64,000 nucleotides of DNA from assembly GCA_036971475.1 (NCBI GenBank), contig JBAIZL010000002.1, positions 352,345,582-352,409,581 of the forward strand. The letters are read 5' to 3'. This DNA is from Prosapia bicincta (Eukaryota > Arthropoda > Insecta > Hemiptera > Cercopidae). The first letter of the stretch is position 1; each line of letters opens with the position of its first letter. This document shows, one piece after another, positions 1-10,708 of this stretch. Under the pieces are notes generated by a model. It was not told the DNA's origin. It searched no databases and saw only the letters and a list, made by a program, of their open reading frames with translations. The position numbers and the translations under genes were made by a program.

Positions 1-281
1 CACTGGACATAATACCTGTAATATTTTACTTGTTCTCTCAGTGATTCTTCTAATCTAGTTAATACTTCAGGGCTGACACCTTCCTTGAATAATCTTGTAC
101 ACTTCTTGATGGTTCCATCTCGAAATTTTGGTTGTTCGCGCTTATGCTTTTCTTTTTTTACCTTTCTCTTTATAACGCTATACAATTGCTCGTCTTTTTC
201 TTTTATCTCTTGCTCTCGCTTTTCACTTTTACCTACGTATTTATCTGCATTAGTAGTTAGTGCAGCTACATCTATACCCAT
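1..281 (-). CDS. Unknown charged protein, cut by window edge
   Basis: An open minus-strand frame starts with ATG at 281 and is still open at base 1, giving 93 codons and no stop. The start reads MGIDVAALTTNADKYVGK. Residues about 18-55 are very rich in Lys and Glu (runs such as KREQEIKEKDEQ), which suggests a coiled or disordered linker. A segment near residue 68 reads SPEVLTRLEESLREQ and should form an amphipathic helix. I do not recognise a family. It is unbroken over the visible part, but that is too short to show it is intact. It may be a Wolbachia accessory protein; no function is proposed. Confidence 0.45.
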   Translation of the reverse strand, partial: MGIDVAALTTNADKYVGKSEKREQEIKEKDEQLYSVIKRKVKKEKHKREQPKFRDGTIKKCTRLFKEGVSPEVLTRLEESLREQVKYYRYYVQ

Positions 282-553
282 ACTAAACCCCCAATAGTAA
301 TAGTAGTATCATAGTAAAACCTCACTTTAGCATTTGTCTACTATTTTAACTATTTATTCTTAAAAAAATAATAAATGCAGCTAAGGTAGATTAGGAATAT
401 ACTGCTGATAAAACAAGATAAGAGCTACAGGAAGCAAAAAATTAGACATGATCATTTCTGTGCAAAAGCTTTTGTGCACATTTTAATTTGGTTGTATTTT
501 GTATCAAACTACAATTTGTAGTAGATTTATTTCATAATCAAAACTACAATTTC

Positions 554-2386
554 ATGACTCAAATTTGGAATTTATTACGGGTAGACGGTATCTGAATGGG
601 AGCAAGTAAGGTTCTACAGAAAACAATAAAACTGTACGACCCTTTCTCAGGTAAAAACACACTACTGTCAACCTTTGTGTAATGAAGCGTTAGCCCCCAT
701 CGAGATGCTTCTAGGTACTTTCATTTACTTTTGGCTGGATTTGTGCATTTTAATGTGAATCATACACGTAACTTCTTGAATCCTCCTGAATGATCGTAGC
801 ATACACACTCTAGGAATTGAATCAAACTGATTATTTGAGTAAGTTTAGTAGATATATAAACGTTAGTTTTTAATGTAAGCTATTTATTAATGTTTAATTT
901 CTGTAGTCTATCTAAGAAATTTGTATATGCGACTAAAACCATTTGACTGGGGGCTAACGCTTAGCTATTGTTGACTGATGACAAGGGTTGACAGGGTGGT
1001 GTCGTAAACTCAACTGGTGTCATAAAAGGTTGTTCCACTCACAACCTTCCTTGCCCCCATCCAGATACCGTCTACCCTTTATTACAAACAGGGAATAAGA
1101 AGAATTACAAGATAGCATATATAAATGTTCGTATTATTGACCCCGAAACTAAACTTGACATAGAAGGTTCGCTGCTAACCGAAGGAAATAAAATCGTTGA
1201 TTTTAGTGAATCGTTATTTTCGAACGGAGTTCCAAGTGGAGTTGATGAAACAATAGACTGTAAAGTACTTGTTATAATTCCGGGCCTTGTTGATATTCAC
1301 GTGCATTTTCGTGAGCCAGGTCAGGAGCATAAAGAAACTATATATACGGGTAGCAAATCTGCAGCCGCGGGATGCGTTACAACTGTACTTTGCCAGCCTA
1401 ACACTGTTCCGGCAATAGATAGTGTTATTTTGGCTACGTATTTAAAATATAGAGCGCTTGAAACTTCACATGTAAATGTTGAATTCTACGCTAAAATCAC
1501 CACTTCAGAGGAAAAGTTAACTGAAATGGCACTTTTGAAGGAAGTAGGCGCAGTTGGGTTTACTGACGATGGTATGCCGGTCATGAACCCAATGATTATG
1601 AGGCAGGCGCTACTTTATTCGAGTATGCTAAATGTTACTATAGCTCAACATGCCGAAGACCTAAATTTATCGGCAGGCGGCGCAATAAACGAAGGCAAGG
1701 TTTCTGAGGAATTTGGATTAAGGGCGATTTTAAGTGCATCAGAATCGGTCATGGTAATATACTGCTCATGAAAGATATGGAAAACGTGCATTATCACATT
1801 TTACATGTTTCCGCTAAAGATTCACTAGATGCTATTAAACACTCAAAGGATTTGGGGCTCAATGTTACGTGCGAAGTTACCCCACATCATTTAACTTTGA
1901 TTAAAAATATAGTAAAACAACACGGAGCAATGGCAAAAATGAACCCGCCACTTCACACCGAAGAAGACCGTTTGCCTATGATTAAAGGCTCAAAAACGGG
2001 TATAATTGATTGCATTGCAACCAACCACGCGCCACATGATCGCAGTTCTAAGGATCTACCGCTTGAGAACGCTGCATTTGGCATTGTGGGTCTTGAAACA
2101 ATGCTACCTCTTTCACTTGAACTTTACCACAGACGAGTGGGCAGATGAGTTTGTTTGATGTACTAGCAAAACTCACATACGAACCTGCGAATATAATACA
2201 CATACAACGTGGCCGTATACAGAAAAACCTTGTTGCGGACTTGATTTTAGTTGACCTGAATCACGAATGTGATATTAAAATTGAAAATTTTGCTAGTAAA
2301 TCAAAAAAATTCCTTTTGACGGACGCAAGGTAAAAGGACACGTAGTACGCACTATTGTGTCTGGCAAAACTGTGTATTCACAATAA
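554..2386 (+). pseudogene. pyrC: Dihydroorotase, interrupted by a MITE and frameshifted
   Basis: Dihydroorotase closes carbamoyl-aspartate to dihydroorotate in cytosolic pyrimidine synthesis. The start (ATG 554, MTQIWNLL) lies left of the element at 579-1077. Joining at the 8-bp duplication restores an open frame into NKKNYKIAYINVRIIDPE from 1091. The metal-binding HVHFREPG (about 1300), GFTDDGMPV and AQHAEDL motifs are visible. The usual catalytic DHAPH motif reads NHAPH (about 2025), losing the key Asp. Frameshifts fall near 1760, 2135 and 2318, and the native C-terminus SGKTVYSQ ends at 2386. Length without the insert is about 440 codons, normal for the class I family. It converges on gltX. 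Identity is confident; it is dead. Confidence 0.93.
579..1077. mobile_element. 499-bp MITE-like element with 35-bp TIRs inside pyrC
   Basis: The ends form a 35-bp terminal inverted repeat with three mismatches. The left end begins GGGTAGACGGTATCTG at 579, and the right end is its complement finishing at 1077. It is flanked by perfect 8-bp target duplications, tttattac, at 571-578 and 1078-1085. A second, inner inverted repeat (about 684-699 with 947-962, core GCGTTAGCCCCCA) brackets a central 250 bp, so the element could fold into a long hairpin. There is no ORF of useful size, so it is non-autonomous. 8-bp duplications occur in hAT-type eukaryotic elements and in some bacterial IS families; the origin is undecided. 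Confidence 0.85.
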
Positions 2387-2459
2387 TGACTTTAGTGGAG
2401 TTACCCTTCCTTGTCTAAAATTTTTGATAACTCAGCTTAGATTTATGAATCACGTATGT

Positions 2460-3795
2460 CTAGCTTGGCCACCAATATTTTTTTAATCTTGCAGAGATAT
2501 TTTCTCTGCCGATAAAGACCAACAACTTGGCGAGTTCTGGGCCTGTTTTTGTGCCTTTTAAGGCTAAACGCAGCTGCATAAATAAGTATTTTGCCTTCAT
2601 ATCCACTATCCGTTGAATAGCTTTGGCCCACTCCGATAATGTGTTTTCGTTACAGTTACCTTGCGGCAATAAATTGAGCGCAATTTTTATAAATTCTTTT
2701 TCAAGAATCACAGGCTCTATATTAGACTTGCATAATTGCCACCACTTTGCCACCTCCGAAAAATGTTCTATACTGTTCCTTATAAAATACCAAAACTCAG
2801 AAGAGTTCACCCCAATGTGACTTAAAAAACTCTTTCACCACTTCAAACGGAATCTGTTGCAGAACTTTACTATTTATCTTATATACTTCGCCCAAGCTAC
2901 ATTGCACAGATGCCGAGCTAAATTTTTTAATGTCAAACGAGACAAGCAAAGATTGCATGTCAACATAAGCCTCAATAGGGTCTGATGTTCCAAGCTTCGT
3001 TAAATAACTAGCGAGCGTAATTGGTTCAATTTCATTTTCTTTGATAGATCCGACGTCCAGTCTACCTTTTCGCTTTGATATCTTGCTATCATCAAAATGC
3101 AGTAGAGGAAGGTGAGCAAACACAGGAACTTTTGCTTCTAACGCTTGGATCATTTGTATCTTGACTGCGGTGTTGGTTACTTGGTCTTCCCCAGGTACAA
3201 CATGGGTTATATTAAAGTCGATGTCATCAATAACAGAAGGTAACATGTATGTATAAATTCCATCTTCTCTTCTTACTACGGGGTCGCTGATGCTGATGGT
3301 TGCAATGTTTATTTCGCCTTTAACTTCATCATTCCATTTAACAACTTCATTTCTATCCAATTTATATCTAAAATGTGATCTTCTTCCTTCTTGCTCATAA
3401 CGAGCTTTTTCCTGATCAGTTAGAAGCAACGCACCTCTGTCATAAACAGGAGGGAGTCACTGTTTTAGCTGCAATTTGCGCTTTATGACTAACTCCTCTC
3501 TTGTTTCATAGCATGCTTAAATATGCCATTCTTTTACTAACTGCGAAAACACATCGTTATAGCGCTCAAAGCGCTCTAATTGCTTAAAGCTTAAATCCCA
3601 ATCTACACCGATCCATTTCAAGTCTTGTGCGATACTATCTATGTATTTGATGTCTGAACGCTGAAGGTCAGTATCGTCGAAACGAAGTAGAAACTTTCCA
3701 TTTTGATTACGTGTGCACATCCAGCAAATGAGCGCAGTGCGGACGTTTCCTACATGAAGATAGCCAGTTGAGCTTGGAGCGAATCTTGTTAAAAT
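2460..3795 (-). pseudogene. gltX: Glutamyl-tRNA synthetase with stops and frameshift
   Basis: A class I aminoacyl-tRNA synthetase that charges tRNA-Glu. The N-terminus reads [20 protein letters not shown], containing the HIGH-type motif (HVGN). The KMSKR-type motif is KISKRKG near 3075. The frame is the same from 3795 to 2797 but carries two in-frame stops, TAA at about 3517 (after EWHI) and TGA near 3459. A frameshift near 2800 separates the C-terminal anticodon-binding part. No ATG lies at the expected start; the codon there is ATT or CAA. Total length of about 445 codons fits the family. It converges on pyrC. Essential for any bacterium, yet clearly broken. Confidence 0.93.
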
Positions 3796-3899
3796 TTGTG
3801 GCTCTGATTTTTCTCAATTTTATATAAATATATGGCTAAAGCAAGAAAAGGTTTTCACAAATGCTTTGGAGGTATCATCCAAGTAGCTCAAAATCAGAA

Positions 3900-4390
3900 C
3901 TAAAAAACCAATTGACAACCCTCGCCCACCCTGCTACCATAACAGTGAAGCTAATTGTTTAACTTCGCAATCTCTGCAGCAGATTAAAATGACAAGAAAA
4001 AACTTGTATTTGGTGTACTATTGCTTAATTTTTTGCACTATGTGTATTGTATGTCTTTATAAAATTGTTGGGTTTTTACCTATAAGAGCTGAAACGGGCT
4101 TATAAAGAGTTTAAGACATCACCCAACGCCAAATTTTTAAAATAGAGAGTGAATAACTAGCTAGCACGGGTTTTCTTTGCCTTTTTTTCTGCCTAGTAAA
4201 TTTTTTAAAAATTTAAGCTGAGGTTAGTTGCGTCTAAAAGCAGCTAAACTGCAGTGTTAATGGCTTAAAAACGCCAATACAGAAAATAAATATTGACCGG
4301 GGATTCTTTTGCCTTTTTTCTTCAATTGGTAAATTTCTTAATATTTGTAGCTAGTTGCAATTTATGAACGAACATTTGTTCTTGCAACAA
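3900..4390 (+). repeat. Dispersed repeat R1, copy A
   Basis: A long Wolbachia-type intergenic repeat that begins near ttgacaaccctcgcccacc and contains attaaaatgacaagaaaa, gaataactagctagcacgg and gtaaatttcttaatatttg. Other copies in the window are at about 13790-14262 (-), 22545-23035, 23465-23705, 49561-50042 (-), 51985-52440 and 58195-58680. It is non-coding; short ORFs in it are not conserved between copies. Confidence 0.85.
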
Positions 4391-4853
4391 ATTCCAGCGC
4401 GTGACGCTTTATGATGGTGTCATTCAAAGTAGGTTTGACACTAGGATCTAGAAATTTTGGTGAATGTAAAATTTTGTGTTGAGGAATGCAATGTCTTTGA
4501 TGATTATGGAAAGGCAGGATCCCAGTGTCAAGCATTGGGATGACAGGAATAAAGGAGGCACTGAGATTACAATGTAACCTTGTCATTCCAGCGCATGACG
4601 CTGGAATCTAGGAAAGTTTGCTTGTAAGCAAGCAAATTAATTTTGTGAACACAGGAAAGTAGTTAATCTTAATTTAAAACACAACATTTTAATTATTATG
4701 GAAAGCCGATGTCGGAGCACTGGGATGACAGGAAAGGAAGGCTGGGATGACAAGAGAGGGGACTTTGATGTCAAGAAGGGATGCGGGATAATAGAAAAGG
4801 AACTCTAGAATCTAGGAAAATCAGTGTCACGCGCTGGGATGACACCGAAGAGG
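4391..4853. repeat. Cluster of Wolbachia palindromic elements
   Basis: Successive imperfect palindromes of the type ggatcccagtgtcaagcattgggatgac and gtcattccagcgcgtgacgctgg, separated by degenerate spacers with gggatgacaggaaag units. The same units recur at 23036-23425, 23715-24035, 34975-35130, 38565-38793, 45355-45460, 46125-46345, 49260-49560 and inside carB. Each could fold into a hairpin in RNA. No gene is seen here. Confidence 0.8.
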
Positions 4854-5946
4854 CTACTTGAATGACAAGAAGGGGTAGATTACACAGTGACTGAAAAAGT
4901 TAACTATATTTTCCTTTATTTTCGTGCTGTCTGTCATGTTATTTACTCTTACACGAAATTCAGATGAGTTTTTAAATCCACCACTATACCGGCCTATTTG
5001 CTTGCGGGCCATTTTTATTCCCGGATCATTTCCGTAATTCTCGAGAATACTATCGTAATGTTCAAGTATGATGCCTAATCTTTTTGAAGATGTTGGTTCA
5101 GAAATATCACCTCCATTTAGAAAGTTTAGTGCCTGATTGATTAACCATGGTTTGCCGTAAGCACCACGACCTATCATCACTCCATCTGCTCCAGACTCTT
5201 TGAGAGCTTTCTGAATATCGTCCAGGTTTTTTATGTCACCATTTACTATACCCGGAATTTTCACTTGCTCTTTGACAATTCTGACGAATTTCCAATCTGC
5301 TTGACCGTTATAAAGCTGCGCCCTCGTTCTTCCATGTACTGTTATCATTTTTGCCACAAGATCCTCTGCAATTTTCGCTAAATGTGGAGCATTACGGTTT
5401 TCATCGTTCTGTTCAGTGCGCATTTTCACTGTAACGGGCACATTCACTGCCTTCACTACAGCTTCAGTTATTTCAGCACCCTTCTTTTCATCACGCATTA
5501 GAGCTGATCCCGCGTAACCGTTTACAACTTTTTTAACCGGGTAACCAAAATTTATGTCTATGATTTTTGCACCCACAGCTTCAGTTATTTCAGCACCCTT
5601 CTTTTCATCACGGATTAGAGCTGATCCCGCGTAAACGTTTACAACTTTTTTATCCGGGCAACCAAAGTTTATGTGTATGATTTTTGCACACATATCCTCG
5701 TTCAATTTTGCAGCCTCTGCCATAACATCGGGCTCCAAGTTGTACAGCAGTCAATTCATCAACTTTTGCTTTTTGCATACTCTGGCGAGTTTGCAAAATC
5801 ATAGCTCTGCTTGCAATCATTTCTGAGACTAACAAACTTGCACCAAGTTTCTTGGCAATACTTCTAAACTGATAGTGAGTCCCTGCAGACATTGGAGCTA
5901 AAATTACCGGAGAATCAATTGTTAGACGTCCTATTTGCAGGGGCAT
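4854..5946 (-). pseudogene. dusB: tRNA-dihydrouridine synthase with internal duplication
   Basis: A DUS-family flavoenzyme that reduces uridine in the tRNA D-loop. The start is ATG 5946 (MPLQIGRLTIDSPVILAPMS). Family motifs are [35 protein letters not shown] and the C-terminal [10 protein letters not shown] frameshift near 5735 (after AVQLGA) breaks the N-terminal 70 residues from the rest. A 117-bp in-frame tandem duplication (5463-5696) repeats the 39 residues around the catalytic Cys loop. The upstream copy keeps NFGCP, the downstream copy has NFGYP. The C-terminus runs about 10 codons into flanking repeat sequence, so the native stop is probably lost. The next gene upstream is the OTU gene, 20 bp away. 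Confidence 0.92.
5463..5696 (-). repeat. Two tandem 117-bp units inside dusB
   Basis: Units 5463-5579 and 5580-5696 are direct repeats, both beginning ttcagttatttcagcaccct, differing at about eight positions. The length is a multiple of three, so the frame is kept. The downstream unit of the gene has diverged at the catalytic Cys codon, so the copies have mutated independently. Confidence 0.92.
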
Positions 5947-5965
5947 GAGAAATGTTAATTACAAA

Positions 5966-7126
5966 CTATACTGTGTGCGGAGGTGTAGAATTATCTAAGG
6001 GTACAATGCTTCCAGTTCTGGAAGAAGGCAGTACCTCCTTTACCTCAGCTCTATCATAAAGACCAAGTTTTAAATATATTGTTTCGCGTTCTTTGTTACC
6101 CCATAACTCATCGTTCTTCTGGTAATTCTCATTTATCATATCCAGATCTGGCTTAAACACTATGTGCACATCTTTATTATTGTTTTTATAATGAACATCA
6201 ATTTCAATATTAGCCAATGAAGCTAAAATAGGAACTTCTTTTATGAAAATGAGGTGATTTGACTACTGATTCCCGTCATAGCATAGCCCGGTAAATCACT
6301 TTCAGTTTCGTTGCTTGTTATTCTTACATTAGTAAGATTTGTTACTAATTCTTTTTTAAGTTGCTTAACTCTTTCTTTTACGTCTGCTAACTCTTTTGAT
6401 GTTCGTTCAGCCAACTCCTTTATCCTATCAGACCTACCGGTTAAAACACCTGTCTTGTTTAAGAACATATTAAAAATTTTCTCTAACTGAGCTCGTAAAG
6501 GGGCTGACATCCTTGCATCATCTAAATCATTAAATTAACTTAAAAATGTGTGCCATTCCATTCTCATTTCTTGTGCTTTTTCAGCTTTGTATTGACCAGA
6601 GCTATTATCACCAAAGGCTGCATGAAAGAAGCAATTACCATCTCCTGCAGTATTACATGTAATAACTTCTGGGCCTACACCCAGACCACTATCTTCTGAA
6701 TGAACGGAATTTCTACAACTAGTACTCTCTGAGCCAGGTTTACTGTCTGGCACGATACCACTATCCCCATCTGAACATTTTTGCTTTCCTTCTACAGTAA
6801 TCTCTTGCGATTTTTGTGGCTCAACCCCTTTTACTCCACTTTTTTCCCCATTTCAAAGCTCCTTTCCCATTCCTAACTACGCGATATAAAGGCTCAATGG
6901 CTACTTTGTATGTCACTGCAAGAGCTATTCCGATTGCAATCCAAATTATAGGATGCGATATTAGCATAGCAAGCGGCAGAGTTAAGAGAGGAGATCCTAT
7001 TATCACTCCTAAACAGCCAATAGTAAATGTAGTTGCCAGATATATACCAAAAGCGTAAATAGCAAACCTTCCACCAGCTTTGAGTTTGGTAAACTCTCCT
7101 TTAGTGCCTGACATATTACCTTCCAT
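5966..7126 (-). pseudogene. Membrane-anchored OTU-like cysteine protease, broken
   Basis: Read with corrections it is one protein of about 385 residues. The start is ATG 7126. Two hydrophobic segments lie at about residues 25-75 (GGRFAIYAFGIYLATTFTIG, then PLLTLPLAMLISHPIIWI). A Ser-rich linker follows, then AGDGNCFFHAAFGD near 6640, which matches the OTU signature D-G-N-C with the catalytic Cys. Next is a helical KELAERTSKELADVKERV region, and last a C-terminal domain with DVHYKNNNKDVHIVF that could supply the catalytic His. Breaks are a frameshift near 6840, TAA at 6535 and a frameshift near 6245. OTU proteins are known Wolbachia effector candidates acting on host ubiquitin; that role is inferred. 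Confidence 0.78.
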
Positions 7127-7260
7127 AGATAGGCCTACTAAGCTAATTAAATTTTAACATGTTCTAGGGGTAAAGTCAATCATTATGATCTTAGTATTTA
7201 AAAGTATTGAGTATTAAAAGCTTTTGAAGTACAGTAACGATGTTAGTAATAGAACAATAT

Positions 7261-7929
<669 letters not shown>

Positions 7930-7933
<4 letters not shown>

Positions 7934-9198
7934 AGGTTCTGGTTGTAGGTTCTGGTGGACGTGAGCATGCTTTAATTTGGGCTTTAAACAAATCTCCTAT
8001 TTTAACTGAGTTATATGTCACTCCCGGCAGCCCAGCTATGAAAAATCTTGGGGCTTTTGTGGATATAAACATTCGAAACTCAATTGATATTACGCAGTTT
8101 TGTAAGAGAGAAAATATAGAATTAGTTATTATTGGTCCAGAACAGCCAATAATCGATGGTCTTGCTGACAACATAGTTGCAGACGGAATAAATGTTTTTG
8201 CTCCAAGCCAGGCCGCTGCAAAACTTGAAGCGTCAAAATCTTTCACCAAGGGGTTGTGTAAGCAATATGGTATACCAACTGCCAAGTATGAATGTTTTGT
8301 CGATGAGGGGTTAGCTAAAAGCTTTGTGTGTAGCAATAAAATAAAATTTCCACGTGAATTGAAAGCAGATGGAATCGCAGCAGGGAAAGGCGGGATAATA
8401 TGCTATACGAAAAGCGAGGCTTTCTCAGCGATAGATTCGATGTTGGTGGAGAAGAAAGTTGGTGAATCAGGTGAGGAGATAGTTATAGAAGAATTTTTAG
8501 TTAGGGAAGAAGTAAGTTTTTTTGCTCTTATTGATGGGGCTAAAGTAGTATCCCTTGGATGCGCAAAAGATTATAAAAGGGCTGATGAGAACGATAACAG
8601 TCAGAATACTGGAGGTATGGGGTCATATTCGTCATCTTCGATTATAAGTAAGGATATGGAACAAAAAATTATCTAAAGAATAAGTTACCCAACAATTCAA
8701 GCACTGACTAACATGGGGCACCTTATAAAGGAGTGCTTTTTGCCGGTTTGATGATTTGCAGAGATAGTCCAAAACGTCTTTAATACAATGTTAGATTCGG
8801 TGATCCGGAAATACAATCTATTTCGCCTAGATTTGATGAAAATTGCGACTTAATAAAATTGATGTTATCAGTTGCAGAAGGAAGTCAAATGCTAAAACGG
8901 TGGAGCTTAGTAACAAAGCTGCGGTTTGTGTAGTTGTGGCAAGTAAAGGTTATCCAGATGATTATAAAACGGGAGAAGTAATTAAAGGATTGGATAAAAT
9001 TGAGAACATTCCCGATGTATCGGTATTTCATGCTGGTGCTAAGCTAGATGAAAGCGGTAATTGGGTTTCCGATGGTGGAAGAGTATTGAATATAGTAGGA
9101 GAAGGGAACACTGTAGAAGAAGCTAAAAGCAAATTATATTCAGCGTAAATTTTCTAGAATGGCCAGGGGGATTCTTTAGATACGACATAGGGAGCTGA
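7930..9198 (+). pseudogene. purD: Phosphoribosylamine-glycine ligase, broken
   Basis: GAR synthetase, an ATP-grasp enzyme of purine synthesis. The N-terminus [19 protein letters not shown] is the nucleotide-like domain. ELKADGIAAGKGG and the GGMGSYS loop belong to the ATP-grasp core. TAA at about 8674 replaces Gln in an otherwise matching frame. Several frameshifts follow between 8700 and 8870, then PDVSVFHAGAKLDESGNWVS and a final frameshift near 9147. The native end is RYDIGS with TGA at 9196-9198. About 423 codons, full family length. Translationally coupled to serS. Confidence 0.93.
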
Positions 9199-9205
9199 AG
9201 CTAGC

Positions 9206-9275
9206 TACTTGACAAGCTCTAACAACTTCATTGTTACAGCAGCAAGAATATTTCTGACTCAAAACTTTTGCCGCG
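9206..9275 (-). repeat. Fragment of repeat R2
   Basis: About 70 bp (tacttgacaag ... atttctgactcaaaac) match the right end of R2 as seen at 18375-18440 (reverse) and 31190-31255. Nothing else is recognised in the 150-bp gap between purD and the next gene. Confidence 0.55.
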
Positions 9276-9352
9276 CGGAGTTTTGGTGAGATGTATATTT
9301 ACATGCTGGGATGGAAAGAAAGAGGTAGAAATTTCTACCTCTTAACTTTAAG

Positions 9353-10095
9353 CTACTTACTAATAGCTTTGATAGCTGCATCTACTGCAACCTTTCCTAA
9401 GTTAGTTGGTACGTCTTGTTCCAAAGCTTTCAAGTTTTTATTACTTACTGCAACTTTTAGTGAAGTAGCATTGTCAATACCTAACTCTTTTTTCATTTCA
9501 ACAGGATCAGCTTTACCATTCACACTAGTTAATTGTACTTTATATTCAGTAGCATTATTTTCAGGATCTTTGTGTTGAAATTCAACTTTTTTACCCGATG
9601 ATAATTCGTGAACCTGTTTTTTATTCGCTTCTTCTCCTGTTAACGCTTTATAATCACTAATTGGAAGTGTTAGGAATAATTGCTGAGTTTTTGAGTCTCC
9701 TTCTCCAACGTCTTGTACAGAGACCACTCTTTATCACCGCATCTTTAACAAGAGCAGAGAAGTCTGCATTTTCACCATCTTTACCGTTCGTACCATTTTC
9801 ACCCTTAGCTCCCTCCATTGCATACGTTTGCTGCCAAGAAGAAATAGATCTTGCAATAAAGTACACAGCAACATAAGAAGCTATTGCTGCTATTACCCAA
9901 GGTTGAGCAATAAATGCTAAAGGAAGTGCCATACCTGCCGCAGCAGCATAAATAGCAGTTCCTGCTATTGCTACAGCTGCAACTGCGAATCCAACTTCCA
10001 TAGTATTTTTTGTTATATGTGCAGTGTTTTTCCACTTCCATATAGTTGATTCACTTTGGCTAGCTGCTGCAGAAGCATTTTGTTGAGCAACGCAG
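9353..10095 (-). pseudogene. Two-TM membrane protein with collagen-like linker
   Basis: Two overlapping frames join near 9720 into one protein of about 250 residues. Two hydrophobic helices come first (VGFAVAAVAIAGTAIYAAAA and LPLAFIAQPWVIAAIASYVA). Then a Gly-X-X linker EGAKGENGTNGKDGENA, and a soluble C-terminal part with VSVQDVGEGDSKTQQLFLTL and a tail ending AAIKAISK. A frameshift lies near 9720. I do not know the family; short collagen-like stretches are seen in some endosymbiont surface or effector proteins. Its N-terminal coding end runs directly into the secretin-like fragment at about 10095, so the native start seems to be lost in a deletion. Confidence 0.6.
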
Positions 10096-10521
10096 TTTGG
10101 CACTATCAGCTATGTTTTGAATTACTTCTTTTATATTTTTATCTTTCAGCTTTAAAATGATGTTACCTGATATTTTTGGATCTATATCCAAGTTAATGTC
10201 AGAAAGTTTTCCTATCTCCATTAGTAAATCCTTAACTGGCACTTGTCCACTAATATCAATCGAAATAAGCTGACTACTAGCTGTAAGATCGGGAAACTTT
10301 ATGGGCAAAGGCAAAATTTCTGGTACTGTTAGTTCGTTGCTTTCCAAAAGAGGGATTCTGTACATATATTGCTTTAGTGAATGGTCGTGCTCACTTATAT
10401 CATGATGTCCTTTGTCGTATATATTTGTAAGTTCTTCACTATATCCTTGAATAGGTAGGTATGTATAAGAAATGTTAAAAAGGAGTATTAAGTATCTAAA
10501 AATAGCCATCAGAAAAAGCAT
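10096..10521 (-). pseudogene. Secretin N-terminal-domain-like fragment, 3' truncated
   Basis: The ORF starts at ATG 10521 with a hydrophobic leader (MAIFRYLILLFNISYTYL), probably a signal peptide. Near residues 95-150 it has VPVKDLLMEIGKLSDINLDI and PKISGNIILKLKDKNIKEVI, with IQNIADSAKLR after. This pattern resembles the short STN domain of secretins such as PilQ. The reading then stops matching at about 10096, where the collagen-like gene begins in another frame. The C-terminal barrel-forming part is missing. The family call rests on pattern memory and is tentative. Confidence 0.5.
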
Positions 10522-10708
10522 ACAAAACCATTCTAATAGATTTATATAAAAATAATAAAAATGTATTTAATTTCGTTTTCATCTGATTACACTAAATACC
10601 ATAAACTTGTAGCTTTAAGGCTGTAAAAATTCTCATTCATAAAAATAGCCTACCCTCATTTTAGTCGAGACACTTTGTTCCTTATTTTTAGCTCTCTTGG
10701 AAAATTGC

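Noticed and set aside
8854..9537. Opposite-strand ORFs of 90-230 codons over purD, mrp, typA and carB
   Set aside because: They are antisense to recognisable genes and show no family features; for example the long plus-strand ORF at 28854-29537 shadows mrp.
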